Shown here: piece by piece, positions 8,632 through 17,473 of the stretch
Position numbering within the stretch: position 1 is the stretch's first letter
Layout of the letters: each line of letters opens with the position of its first letter
Assembly (NCBI RefSeq): GCF_014197245.1
Contig: NZ_JACIFF010000001.1
Coordinates: 310,001-374,000, forward strand
Direction of reading: 5' to 3'
Length of the DNA stretch: 64,000 bases
Source of the DNA: Neolewinella aquimaris
GTDB lineage: Bacteria; Bacteroidota; Bacteroidia; Chitinophagales; Saprospiraceae
The notes under the pieces: model-generated
Seen by the model: only the letters and a program-made list of their open reading frames with translations
Told to the model about the DNA's origin: nothing
The model's database searches: none
Position numbers and translations under genes: made by a program

Positions 8632-11044
8632 CGGCTACGGCAAGTACATCATCGAAGGTAGCGGCGAAGTGAGCCGTTATACCTTCCTTGATGTAGTCGT
8701 CCAGCTCCTCAAAGTCCTGGCGATTTTCCTCCGGGAAGATCAGGGTCGAAATACCCACCCGCCGGGCACCGATGGTCTTTTCCTTGACGCCGCCGATGGG
8801 CAGTACCCGACCGGTTAGCGTAAGTTCTCCGGTCATCGCCAGATTATCGTTGGGTGGCTGTCCGGTCGCCAGGGTGTAGAGTGCCAGTGCCATGGTGATG
8901 CCTGCACTGGGACCGTCCTTCGGCGTCGCTCCGGCCGGTACGTGCAGGTGCACCTGGTGGTTATCGTAGTAATTGTTACCCGCCGTGCTAAGGATGGACT
9001 TAATGTAGCTCAGGGCGATCTGGGCGCTTTCCTTCATGACGTCGCCGAGTTGTCCGGTCAGGCGAAAGCCCGCGTTCTCCGCCGGTATACCCCTTGCTTC
9101 GATGTAAAGGGTTGCGCCTCCGAGGGCGGTGTAGGCCAGCCCCAGGACTACCCCCGGCAGGGGCTCGGCGTAGAGTTTTTCCGTAGTGAACCGGGGGCGG
9201 CCGAGCATTTCTTCAACCATCGCGGCGGTAACTTCGAAGTCGTGCTGGTCCGATTCGGCCTGCTTAAGCACCAGTTTGCGAATGATTTTACGCAGTTGCT
9301 TTTCCAGGTTCCGCACGCCGGCTTCCCGGGCGTAACGGTCGACAAGAAAATCGAGGCTGGCGGCGGTGAAAGTCACCTCATCGGTTGCGAAGCCGTGGTC
9401 CTTCAGTTGCTTGGGAATAAGGTACTGCTGGGCAATCTTTATTTTTTCTTCCTTGATGTAACCGCTCAGCCTGACCACTTCCATGCGGTCAACCAGGGGC
9501 CCGGGGATGGTGTCTAGTTGATTGGCCGTGGTGAGGAATAGGACATTGGACAGGTCGAAGGGCACGTCCAGGTAGTGATCGACAAAGGTTTCGTTCTGCT
9601 CCGGATCGAGCACTTCGAGGAGGGCAGAGGCGGGGTCGCCATGTCCGCTACCCAGTTTGTCGATCTCATCGATCAGAATGACCGGGTTGCTGCTTTTCGA
9701 CCGGTCAATGGCCTGAATCAGTTTGCCGGGCATGGCACCGATGTACGTGCGGCGGTGTCCCTTGATTTCCGTCTCATCCCGCATACCCCCGACGCTGAAG
9801 CGGTAGAAATGGCGGCCGAGGGCGCGGGCGATGCTCTGACCGATGCTGGTCTTGCCCACACCCGGCGGGCCCACCAGGCAGATGATGCTGCCCGCGACCG
9901 ACCCACGTTTGATGATGGTAGCCAGATATTCGAGGATGTTGTCCTTCACGTCGTCCAGGCCGTAGTGATCTTCATTGAGAATGCGGCGTGCCTCAGATAT
10001 ATCGTTCGTGTCGGGACTGAACACTCCCCAGGGTAGACCGGCCATGGTTTCCAGGTAGGTACGGGTGACGTTGAACTCCGGACTCTGGGTATTGAGCGAT
10101 TTTAATTTGTTCAGTTCCCGATCGAAGACCTCCCGTGCTTCCGGGGGTAATTCCTTTCCGGCAAGCTTGGAAACGATGCGTTCGGTGATGGATTCGCTGT
10201 CGTCCTGCTCTTCGCCCAGTTCCCGGCGGATCGCGGAAAGCTGTTCGCGCAGAAAGTATTCCTTTTGCTTATCGTTGACTCCCTGCTCGATTTGCTTGTT
10301 GATCCGCGACTGGATCTTGGCTACCTGCAGTTCATCCTTGATGATGCTGAGCAACTTCTTCGAGCGGGCGAAGATGTCCCAGGTTTCGAGGAGGTCCTGC
10401 AGCTTATCCTTTTCGGAACTGACCAGGTTGCTGATGACGTCGATGGTTTGTCCGGGCTTTTCGTAATTCAGCTGGGTGACCACCATGTTGACCTGTTCCT
10501 GAAAGAGGGGATTGAGGGCGAGCAGGCTCTTGATGTCGGAGCTGATCGCCAGCATGTAGGCCTTGAGTTCTGGATCCGGCTTGGTGGCGGGTTGGTTGTC
10601 GTACTGTACCCGCCAGCGCAGGCTGGGTTCGGTCTGCACTACCCGTTGCAGGCGGAATCGCTTGATGGTCCTTCCGAGCACCTGGACACTGCTGGACCCC
10701 ATGGGCATTACCTTAATGATCTGGTAGACGGTCCCGACCTCGTAGTACTCCGATGCGCGGTAGTCTTCTTCGTTGCTTTCCCGCTCCAGGACCGCACCGA
10801 TAAATCCGTCGTGTTGCTCGACGGCAATTTTGATGGCGGTCAGCTTGTCCGCTCCGGTAAAGGTCATGGGTAATGCCGTACCGGGAAAAATCGGACGCTG
10901 GGAAAGGGGAAGGATGGTGAGGAGCTGGGGCAGACTGGGATCGATCAACTGCATAGCGGTCCCGTTGATCGTTTGGGTGGGGTCCGGGTGGGTAAATTCT
11001 TCTTCCAAGGGGATGACTTTAGCTTTCGGTACAATACTGGTCAC
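8597..11044 (-). CDS. lon: ATP-dependent protease La (Lon)
   Basis: This is the Lon AAA+ serine protease that degrades misfolded and regulatory proteins in the cytosol, ~815 residues. Order of domains: N-terminal LON substrate-binding domain (LPLSQRPIFPG), coiled-coil helices, AAA+ module with Walker A GPPGVGKTS and Walker B VILIDEIDK, then the protease domain with catalytic Ser in PKDGPSAG and catalytic Lys in GGVKEKTIGA. The start chosen is the GTG at 11042-11044, preceded by a purine-rich stretch. The first in-frame ATG (10954) would trim 30 residues and also remain compatible with the family. Residues upstream of the GTG lie over the divergent SDR gene and are not Lon-like. Confidence 0.95.
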   Translation of the reverse strand: MTSIVPKAKVIPLEEEFTHPDPTQTINGTAMQLIDPSLPQLLTILPLSQRPIFPGTALPMTFTGADKLTAIKIAVEQHDGFIGAVLERESNEEDYRASEYYEVGTVYQIIKVMPMGSSSVQVLGRTIKRFRLQRVVQTEPSLRWRVQYDNQPATKPDPELKAYMLAISSDIKSLLALNPLFQEQVNMVVTQLNYEKPGQTIDVISNLVSSEKDKLQDLLETWDIFARSKKLLSIIKDELQVAKIQSRINKQIEQGVNDKQKEYFLREQLSAIRRELGEEQDDSESITERIVSKLAGKELPPEAREVFDRELNKLKSLNTQSPEFNVTRTYLETMAGLPWGVFSPDTNDISEARRILNEDHYGLDDVKDNILEYLATIIKRGSVAGSIICLVGPPGVGKTSIGQSIARALGRHFYRFSVGGMRDETEIKGHRRTYIGAMPGKLIQAIDRSKSSNPVILIDEIDKLGSGHGDPASALLEVLDPEQNETFVDHYLDVPFDLSNVLFLTTANQLDTIPGPLVDRMEVVRLSGYIKEEKIKIAQQYLIPKQLKDHGFATDEVTFTAASLDFLVDRYAREAGVRNLEKQLRKIIRKLVLKQAESDQHDFEVTAAMVEEMLGRPRFTTEKLYAEPLPGVVLGLAYTALGGATLYIEARGIPAENAGFRLTGQLGDVMKESAQIALSYIKSILSTAGNNYYDNHQVHLHVPAGATPKDGPSAGITMALALYTLATGQPPNDNLAMTGELTLTGRVLPIGGVKEKTIGARRVGISTLIFPEENRQDFEELDDYIKEGITAHFAATFDDVLAVAVTPRISASVVS

Positions 11045-11069
11045 CCCCCTTATTTGTTCAGCCCGGCAG

Positions 11070-11077
11070 TACCTTGC
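11070..11077 (+). promoter_or_regulatory. -7 box TACCTTGC, 4 nt before the ATG
   Basis: TACCTTGC (TAnnTTTG-like) is separated from the SDR start codon at 11082 by only GGGT. If this box is used, transcription starts at or within a base or two of the ATG, giving a leaderless mRNA. The same 4-7 nt geometry recurs elsewhere in the window. Confidence 0.5.
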
Positions 11078-11081
11078 GGGT

Positions 11082-11852
11082 ATGACTAAGACTATCATCA
11101 TCACCGGCGCAACAGGCGGTTTCGGACGCGCCAGTGCCGCCCGCTTTGCCGCCGCGGGGTACTTTCTCGGCCTCTTCGACGTGGACGAAGTCGGTCTCCG
11201 CGAGATGGAGGCCAACTACGGACCCGAACGGTGCTTCATTCGTCGACTTGACGTGACCGATGCCGACGAATGCCGTGTCGCCCTGGAAGCGTTCGCGGAG
11301 AAAACCGGTGGCCGACTGGACGTGCTGCTGAATAACGCCGGCATCATCGGTGTGGGTGATTTTGCTGAATTGCCGCTCGCGGCCGAGCACCGCATCATCG
11401 ACGTCAACCTGAAGGGAGTAATGAACATGGCGTATTACGCTCACCCGTTGCTGAAAACGACCCCCGGATCACGCTTGATCAATTTGGGAAGCGCTTCTGC
11501 GCTTCACGGCAACCCCGAAATGGTGGCCTATAGCCTCAGCAAACGGGCGGTGAACAGCTTTACGGAGAGCCTCGACATCGCCTGGAAAAAGGACGGCATC
11601 CGGGTATGTGACATTAATCCCATGTACGCCCGCACGGCGCTCATCACCGCAAACCGTCACCTACTCCGCAAGCTTCCCGAATCGGGCATCAAACTTACTC
11701 CCGACGACGTAGCACGGGCAATTTATGCGAGTCTGGAGAGCAAGCGGGTACATCACTACGTAGGGAGGGATACTAAGGTATTCGCATTTGCGAATGGGTT
11801 CCTGCCGTTTGCCGTACGGCGGTTCTTTCTAAAAAAGGTGATTGGGTACTAA
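11082..11852 (+). CDS. SDR family oxidoreductase
   Basis: This is a short-chain dehydrogenase of 256 residues. It has TGATGGFG (TGxxxGxG) at residues ~8-15, LNNAG near residue 85, a catalytic Ser in GSASA, and YSLSK as the YxxxK motif. The ATG is 4 nt after a -7 box. A long upstream reading frame extends over the lon promoter region but lacks SDR features. The C-terminal tail carries a hydrophobic stretch (FAFANGFLPFAVRRFF), which may attach it to membranes. It ends in a 4-bp overlap with nnr on the opposite strand. The substrate is unknown. Confidence 0.87.
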   Translation: MTKTIIITGATGGFGRASAARFAAAGYFLGLFDVDEVGLREMEANYGPERCFIRRLDVTDADECRVALEAFAEKTGGRLDVLLNNAGIIGVGDFAELPLAAEHRIIDVNLKGVMNMAYYAHPLLKTTPGSRLINLGSASALHGNPEMVAYSLSKRAVNSFTESLDIAWKKDGIRVCDINPMYARTALITANRHLLRKLPESGIKLTPDDVARAIYASLESKRVHHYVGRDTKVFAFANGFLPFAVRRFFLKKVIGY

Positions 11853-13366
11853 GCGTGGCCGGTCGTGCTCCGGAGTTTCCGGAAGGCTGACCCAAGGTGG
11901 CTGACGACATCTTCCGCCAACAGGCTTTCCTGCCCCAGCACCTCCGCCGCCAGATCGCCCGCCAGACCATGCAGGTACACACCCAGGCAGGCCGCATCCG
12001 TGGGGGTGTAGCCCTGGGCGAGCAGACCGGTCAACATACCGGTGAGCGCATCACCGGTCCCACCGGTACCCATGCCGGGATTGCCCGTCGAGTTGAAAAA
12101 TAACCTGCCGTCCGGGGTGGCGATACTCGTGTAGCCCGTCTTCAGAATGATGGTGAGGCCGAGCGCCTGCGCCCGATCACGCTGCAGGGACCAGCGGGAA
12201 AAATCATCCTCCGTCGGCCCGAATAACCGTTCGAATTCCTTCGGGTGGGGAGTAAGGATGCTGCCGGCGGGTAGATCACCCAGCCGGTCGGGGAATGTCG
12301 CAAGGATATTCAGGGCATCGGCGTCGACGACCATTGGCACCTTACAGTCGGCGATCAGGGCAAAGAGTCCCTTTTCGGTGCTCTCGTCCGTACCCATTCC
12401 CGGGCCGACGCCAACCGTTGCATAGGGCGCGATGTCCTCCTCGATGCCGGTAAAGTGGTAACGGTGAACGTCCACGCTGCACATTGCTTCGGGAAAACTG
12501 ATCTGCATGATCTCGTAGCCCGAGCGGGGGATGTGGGTGGTTACCAGGCCGGCACCGGCACGTAGAACGGCGCGGGCGCAAATGACGGCCGCTCCCATCT
12601 TACCAAACGATCCCGCGACGAGCAGTGCGTGTCCGAAGGTGCCCTTGTGGTCGTTTCCGTGGCGGTGCTTCAACAGCCCCGCGACGTAGCGATCGGAAAG
12701 CATGAAACGTTGGCCGGGTAGGCCATCTACGTAAGCGTCCGCTACCGCAAAGGGGACCAACTCCCACGGGCCGAGGTAAGGAGTGTTGCCGGGAGCAAAC
12801 AGAGAGAGTTTGGGATAACCGAGGCTGAGGGTTCGGTGCGCCCTGACAACAGCACCGCGGGATACCTCGTCGGTGGCCAGGCCGCTGGGAAGGTCGAGGG
12901 CGATCCGGGTGACTTCCTGCTCGTTTAGGTGTTCGATCAGTTGGGCCCAGTATCCCTCGACGGGACGACTCAGTCCGGTACCAAACAATGCATCGATTAC
13001 GATCGTGCCGGGGGGATAAACCGGGAAGGCGTCGTCCTTATTCAGGTAGCGGATGGGTACACCTACGTCCTTAGCCCGTCGCTGATTGGTCGCGTTGTCC
13101 GCCGCTGCCGTCCCGATGGTGGCACAAATTACATTGACGGTATAGGTTTCGAAGCGGAGGAGCCGGGCGACCACCAATCCGTCTCCGCCGTTGTTTCCCG
13201 TTCCCGCGAGGACGGTGATGCGCCGATTTTTGTTGGGATATAGTTGGCTGAATCTTTTGGACCAGGCAGTTGCAGCCCGTTCCATCAGGTCAAGGTTGCT
13301 GATGTCCTCCTTACGCATGGTGGCCTCATCGAGGGCGTGGTGCTGTTTGGCCGAGAGGATGCGCAT
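11849..13366 (-). CDS. nnr: Bifunctional NAD(P)H-hydrate epimerase / ADP-dependent dehydratase
   Basis: This 505-residue two-domain enzyme repairs damaged NADHX/NADPHX. The N-terminal YjeF_N half (about 1-210) is the epimerase, with AGTGNNGGDG as its signature. The C-terminal ribokinase-like half is the dehydratase, with a glycine-rich NPGMGTGGTGDALTG ADP-binding segment and a LTPHPKEF motif. The start is the ATG at 13364-13366; the open frame beyond it overlaps the MlaD-like gene and is not family-like. The MlaD-like gene lies 4 bp upstream on the same strand, so the pair is probably co-transcribed. Confidence 0.93.
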   Translation of the reverse strand: MRILSAKQHHALDEATMRKEDISNLDLMERAATAWSKRFSQLYPNKNRRITVLAGTGNNGGDGLVVARLLRFETYTVNVICATIGTAAADNATNQRRAKDVGVPIRYLNKDDAFPVYPPGTIVIDALFGTGLSRPVEGYWAQLIEHLNEQEVTRIALDLPSGLATDEVSRGAVVRAHRTLSLGYPKLSLFAPGNTPYLGPWELVPFAVADAYVDGLPGQRFMLSDRYVAGLLKHRHGNDHKGTFGHALLVAGSFGKMGAAVICARAVLRAGAGLVTTHIPRSGYEIMQISFPEAMCSVDVHRYHFTGIEEDIAPYATVGVGPGMGTDESTEKGLFALIADCKVPMVVDADALNILATFPDRLGDLPAGSILTPHPKEFERLFGPTEDDFSRWSLQRDRAQALGLTIILKTGYTSIATPDGRLFFNSTGNPGMGTGGTGDALTGMLTGLLAQGYTPTDAACLGVYLHGLAGDLAAEVLGQESLLAEDVVSHLGSAFRKLRSTTGHA

Positions 13367-13370
13367 GGCG

Positions 13371-14411
13371 TTAGTTTTCTTCCGCGATCTCCGCGTCCTT
13401 GCGATCAAATTTAAGCACGCGCTTGCGGCTCTTGAAGGGAACGTAGCGGTAGGGACGATCCTGGAGGTCGGAGAGGAGGGTATCCGCCGCAATGCTGGCC
13501 CGGTTGAGCCGGTTGTAGATCTCGTCGTCGGTGAGGAGCTTTCCGAGGGTCCCCTTGCCGCTCTGGACGTCGTTCATCACGGCCGTGACTCCACCCAGGG
13601 CGCGGTCGGCTTCATCGAGGGTTCCCCGCAGCCGCACGATGCTGGTGTTGACTTCATCCATGGTCTGGTCGAGATCGAGGCTGCTAAGGTTAGTGGTAAG
13701 GGTATCGGCGTTCGCGATGATGCTGGTGATGCTTTCCTCCTGATCACTTAGCGCTCCGGTGAGGGTGGCGAGGTTGTCGAAAGTTGTGTTGATCTCGCGG
13801 CTGTTGGCATCCATAATTTGTTGGAGGCGGGCGGTCGTTAACTTTAGGTTCTCCATGGTGACGGCCAGGTCGCGGGAGGAGCGCGCCAGCGGGTTATTGC
13901 TTTCTTCGCTGAATAGGGTCCACCGAATGCTATCGACGGCCTCACTGATTTGTCCCTTGATGCCCGCAGCCGGATCCGCATCCGGATCGGTCCCCAGGAA
14001 GGAAGCCAAAATCCCCTTTGAGGATCCCTGCAGGTAACTGCCGCTCTCGGCGCAGTCGTCCTCCCCAAAGCAGGGACGATCGTACTCCAGCTGTACGGCT
14101 TTCTCACCGAGCAAACTGATGGTGCTGATGTACGCCTGGGTTTCTACGGGAACGTTTACGTTCTTGCGGACCTCGAGGGTAACGACCACCAGCTTCTTGA
14201 TCTGGTCGAGGTTGATCTGCTTGACCGTGCCGACGGTTACCCCGGCGATCTGTACCGGCGTTCCGACGGTAAGCCCCGCGACGTCTTTATAGTCTACGTA
14301 GTAGGTCTGTGATGAAGAAAAAAGGTTGCTCCCCTGGATAAATTTGAAACCCCAAAAGGCCAGTAAAATGGCCACGATGGCGAGGATTCCAATTTTGACT
14401 TCGTAACGCAT
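13371..14411 (-). CDS. MlaD/MCE family periplasmic lipid-transport protein
   Basis: This 346-residue protein has one N-terminal membrane anchor (IGILAIVAILLAFWGFKFIQ) followed by a single MCE domain (YKDVAGLTVGTPVQIAGVTVG), then a long helical region rich in predicted heptads. This is the layout of MlaD-type substrate-binding components of phospholipid ABC transporters, which act in the periplasm while anchored in the inner membrane. The permease and ATPase genes (MlaE/MlaF-like) are not in this window. An acidic, Cys-containing insert (CFGEDDCAES) follows the MCE domain. Confidence 0.88.
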   Translation of the reverse strand: MRYEVKIGILAIVAILLAFWGFKFIQGSNLFSSSQTYYVDYKDVAGLTVGTPVQIAGVTVGTVKQINLDQIKKLVVVTLEVRKNVNVPVETQAYISTISLLGEKAVQLEYDRPCFGEDDCAESGSYLQGSSKGILASFLGTDPDADPAAGIKGQISEAVDSIRWTLFSEESNNPLARSSRDLAVTMENLKLTTARLQQIMDANSREINTTFDNLATLTGALSDQEESITSIIANADTLTTNLSSLDLDQTMDEVNTSIVRLRGTLDEADRALGGVTAVMNDVQSGKGTLGKLLTDDEIYNRLNRASIAADTLLSDLQDRPYRYVPFKSRKRVLKFDRKDAEIAEEN

Positions 14412-14539
14412 AGGGGGGAGGGGTAACTAGATGAGGCGCGCCGGGCGCGGTCGGTGAATACCCGTGTGTAACGCGATGGTGAACCGATTGGTTTGGCCCG
14501 TGCGCGGCAGCATTCGGGTGGAGGAGAGCAGCCGACTCG

Positions 14540-15802
14540 CTACTCTACGATTTCGTATTCTTTAATCTTCCGGTAGAGGGTTCTTTCGCTGATGCCCAAC
14601 TCCGCCGCGGCTTCCTTCCTGCGACCGTTGTGCTTCTTCAGCGCTTTGCGGATGAGTTCACGCTCCGCATTGGCCAGACTAAGGTCTTCCTCGACGATCT
14701 CACTGCGGTCATAGGCCCGTTGCATGCCCGTATCTACGATGATGGGGTCATCCATGGAGGGACGATATGCGTCGTTGTCGAGACCGGCCCGACGGTCTAT
14801 TTCTTCAGCCGCGGCGGGGTAGGCCCCCGGCAGTTGTAGCGCCCGGATCTTTCCCATATCGGGGACCCGGAGGTCATTGCTGCGAATGAGCTCGAAGATG
14901 AGCCCCTTGAGGTCGTTCAGGTCAGCCTTCATGTCGAAAAGGACCTTGTACAGAATTTCGCGCTCCTGCATTCCGTCGCCCTGTCCGTTCTTCGTGATCG
15001 CGGGCAGGTTGCGGTCGCGCAGTTTGGGCATCATGGACAGCAGGTCCGGTCCGGTGAGCTCCCGTTTTTCGGCGAGGATGCTCAGCTGTTCGGCGACGTT
15101 CTTCAATTCCCGAATGTTGCCGGGCCACTGGTAATTTTCCAGCAGCCACCGGGCTTCCTCGTCGATCCGGATCGGTTCGAACCCCTGTTGCTCCGCGAAA
15201 TTGTTGGCGAAGTAGCGGAAGAGCAGGTAGATGTCCTCCGACCGTTCCCGCAGGCTGGGTAGTTCGATGTTTACGGTAGCGAGGCGGTAAAAGAGGTCTT
15301 CGCGAAACTTGCCCGACTCGATCCGTTCGCTGAGCTTCCGGTTGGTGGCAGCAACGATGCGTACGTCCGTTCGTTGCACCGTACTCGATCCGACGCGAAT
15401 AAATTCACCGCTTTCCAGCACGCGCAACAGGTAAGTCTGGGTGTCGAGGGGCATCTCGCCGATCTCGTCCAGGAAGATGGTTCCGCCGTCGTAGGATTCG
15501 AAATACCCCTTACGGTCACCCGTGGCATTTGTGAAGGCTCCCTTGACGTGCCCGAATAGTTCGCTGTTGATGGTCCCCTCCGGGATCGCGCCGCAGTTGA
15601 TGGCGATAAACTTCTCGTGTTTGCGCGGACTGTTATCGTGGATGATGCGACTAAATACCTCCTTCCCGACGCCGGACTCGCCGGTGATCAGGATGGACAG
15701 GTCGGTGGGGGCCACGCGCAGTGCGGTATTCAGGGAATTTTCCAGAGCGGGGGAGCGTCCCACGATACCGTAGCGGCGTTTGGTGCTGTCGATGGCTGCC
15801 AT
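14540..15802 (-). CDS. Sigma-54-dependent transcriptional activator (AAA+/Fis)
   Basis: This is a 420-residue bacterial enhancer-binding protein. It has no N-terminal receiver or sensor domain; the AAA+ domain begins almost at once with Walker A GESGVGKE at ~41-48. The sigma-54 contact loop reads GAFTNA (~88-93) rather than GAFTGA, and a Fis-type helix-turn-helix (KEAAAELGISERTLYRKIKEY) ends the protein. The start is the ATG at 15800-15802. It follows miaB after 4 bp, so the two are co-transcribed. Targets would need -24/-12 promoters; I saw no convincing one in this window. Confidence 0.9.
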   Translation of the reverse strand: MAAIDSTKRRYGIVGRSPALENSLNTALRVAPTDLSILITGESGVGKEVFSRIIHDNSPRKHEKFIAINCGAIPEGTINSELFGHVKGAFTNATGDRKGYFESYDGGTIFLDEIGEMPLDTQTYLLRVLESGEFIRVGSSTVQRTDVRIVAATNRKLSERIESGKFREDLFYRLATVNIELPSLRERSEDIYLLFRYFANNFAEQQGFEPIRIDEEARWLLENYQWPGNIRELKNVAEQLSILAEKRELTGPDLLSMMPKLRDRNLPAITKNGQGDGMQEREILYKVLFDMKADLNDLKGLIFELIRSNDLRVPDMGKIRALQLPGAYPAAAEEIDRRAGLDNDAYRPSMDDPIIVDTGMQRAYDRSEIVEEDLSLANAERELIRKALKKHNGRRKEAAAELGISERTLYRKIKEYEIVE

Positions 15803-15806
15803 ACCG

Positions 15807-17249
15807 TTAGTGGGGGGTGTTGAGGTGTCCGAGCAGGGTGGCGGAGGTCGCATCGGTAACCGTCACCGTGACGTACTCGCCGGGGCGGTGGTCTCCGTTC
15901 TTGGGGAAGATGATCATTTTGTTCTGGGTGTTGCGCCCCTTCCAGTCCTGATCGGAACGCTTGGATTCTCCCTCAATGAGGACCCGGAACGTCTTGCCGA
16001 TGTCCTGCTGGTTGAGTTCGTGACTGATACCGGTCTGCAGGTCAATAATCTCCTGGAGGCGCCGTTTCTTGACCGACAGGGGAACATCGTCCGCAAACTT
16101 CCGGGCGGCGGGCGTCCCGGGGCGCTCGGAATAGTAAAACATGTACGACATGCTGTAGCGGGCGTACTCGATCATCGACAGGGTGTCGCGGTGTTCCTCC
16201 TCCGTCTCCGAACAGAATCCGGTTATAACGTCCGAACTGATGGCGCACTCCGGGATGACCTCGTACACGCGATCGATCTTCTTCTGGTACCACTCCCGGT
16301 CGTAGGTACGATTCATTAGGTCCAGGATGCGGCTGTTACCGGACTGTACGGGTAGGTGAATGTACTTACAGACGTTCTCGTGAGCGCGCATGGCGTAAAG
16401 CACGTCATCGGTGATGTCCTTTGGATGGCTGGTACTGAACCGAATACGCAGATCGGGATGAACCGCCGCGGTAAGGGTCAGCAGCTCGGCGAAATTTACG
16501 ATCTCCTCCGTTTCGGGATTGGTCCACTTGTAACTGTCGACGTTTTGTCCCAGCAGGGTGACTTCCCGAAATCCACGATCAAACAGGTCAGTAGCCTCGG
16601 CAACGATGCTGAATGCACTACGGCTGCGCTCACGGCCACGGGTGTAGGGCACGACGCAGAAGGAGCACATATTGTCGCAACCCCGCATGATCGAGATGAA
16701 GGCCGTTACACCATTGGTCTGCAGGCGCAGGGGGTTGATGTCTGCGTAGGTTTCCTCGCGACTCAGAAAAACGTTTACGCCCTTGTCCCCTTCCTCGGCT
16801 CCGGCCACCAGATTTGGAAGATCGCGGTAGGCGTCGGGGCCGACGACGAGGTCGACCAATTTCTCTTCTTCCAGGAACTTTGCCTTTAGCCGCTCGGCCA
16901 TGCACCCCAGTACGCCGACCATGGTGCCCGGCTTGCGACGCTTCACCTTGTCGAAGACACGCAACCGCTTGCGTACAGTATCCTCTGCTTTTTCCCGGAT
17001 CGAACAGGTATTGATGAGGATTAGATCGGCGGCGTCGAGGTCGCGGGTAGGGTTATAGCCAGCATCGCCGAGAATGGACGCGACGATCTCCGAATCGCTG
17101 AAGTTCATCTGACAGCCGTAGCTCTCTATGTAAAACAACTTGGTGTCGGGGTCTTCCGCCACGGCCGCAGCTGCGTACACCTGCCCCTGGGCTGACTCGT
17201 CGATCGTTTTAGACCCAAGGTCCTGAAGGGTCGGATTTTCGTTATACAT
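15807..17249 (-). CDS. miaB: tRNA-i6A37 methylthiotransferase MiaB
   Basis: This 480-residue radical-SAM enzyme converts i6A37 to ms2i6A37 in tRNAs reading UNN codons. The N-terminal MTTase domain starts with [15 protein letters not shown], the radical-SAM cluster motif CxxxCxxC is [19 protein letters not shown], and a C-terminal TRAM-like region is present. An extension of ~50 residues precedes the MTTase domain. The promoter box TACCTTTG lies 21 nt before the ATG, with a palindrome over its upstream side. The partner prenyltransferase gene miaA is at 35113. The sigma-54 activator follows it as the next gene. Confidence 0.95.
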   Translation of the reverse strand: MYNENPTLQDLGSKTIDESAQGQVYAAAAVAEDPDTKLFYIESYGCQMNFSDSEIVASILGDAGYNPTRDLDAADLILINTCSIREKAEDTVRKRLRVFDKVKRRKPGTMVGVLGCMAERLKAKFLEEEKLVDLVVGPDAYRDLPNLVAGAEEGDKGVNVFLSREETYADINPLRLQTNGVTAFISIMRGCDNMCSFCVVPYTRGRERSRSAFSIVAEATDLFDRGFREVTLLGQNVDSYKWTNPETEEIVNFAELLTLTAAVHPDLRIRFSTSHPKDITDDVLYAMRAHENVCKYIHLPVQSGNSRILDLMNRTYDREWYQKKIDRVYEVIPECAISSDVITGFCSETEEEHRDTLSMIEYARYSMSYMFYYSERPGTPAARKFADDVPLSVKKRRLQEIIDLQTGISHELNQQDIGKTFRVLIEGESKRSDQDWKGRNTQNKMIIFPKNGDHRPGEYVTVTVTDATSATLLGHLNTPH

Positions 17250-17270
17250 GCTTCTATCCGGTTAGACCCG

Positions 17271-17303
17271 CAAAGGTAAACGATTGGGCTGACAGATTGT
17301 CAG
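17271..17303 (-). promoter_or_regulatory. miaB promoter: TACCTTTG box plus palindrome
   Basis: On the minus strand TACCTTTG occupies 17278-17271, an exact TAnnTTTG match. Its upstream side carries the perfect 6-bp inverted repeat CTGACA-gat-TGTCAG (17289-17303), where the -33 element would lie. This placement is that of an operator, but no regulator is identified. Confidence 0.5.
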
Positions 17304-17401
17304 TAAATCAAACATATTTCGTTGCTTGGGATCGAGTAATTTGCCTTCACCTCGTACTACGCCGCGTCGGTGAATGCCAATTAACCTTGCACTTCGTCAC
17401 G

Positions 17402-17426
17402 TTCACGGCACCTGCGGCCCCGCCCC
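17402..17426 (+). repeat. 25-nt dispersed repeat, copy 1
   Basis: These 25 nt recur at 36049-36073 with a single mismatch (core GCACCTGCGGCCCCGCCCC). Both copies are on the same strand in intergenic DNA close to a promoter-like TA(A/G)CCTTGC sequence. Function unknown. Confidence 0.5.
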
Positions 17427-17473
17427 GTGGAAACAATGGCCGCCGTCAGTCGTTTTTCAGCAAATCTCCCTTC

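Noticed and set aside
10261-11081. Long plus-strand frame upstream of and fused in frame to the SDR at 11082
   Set aside because: It is antisense to lon and not SDR-like; the SDR starts at the ATG 4 nt after a -7 box.
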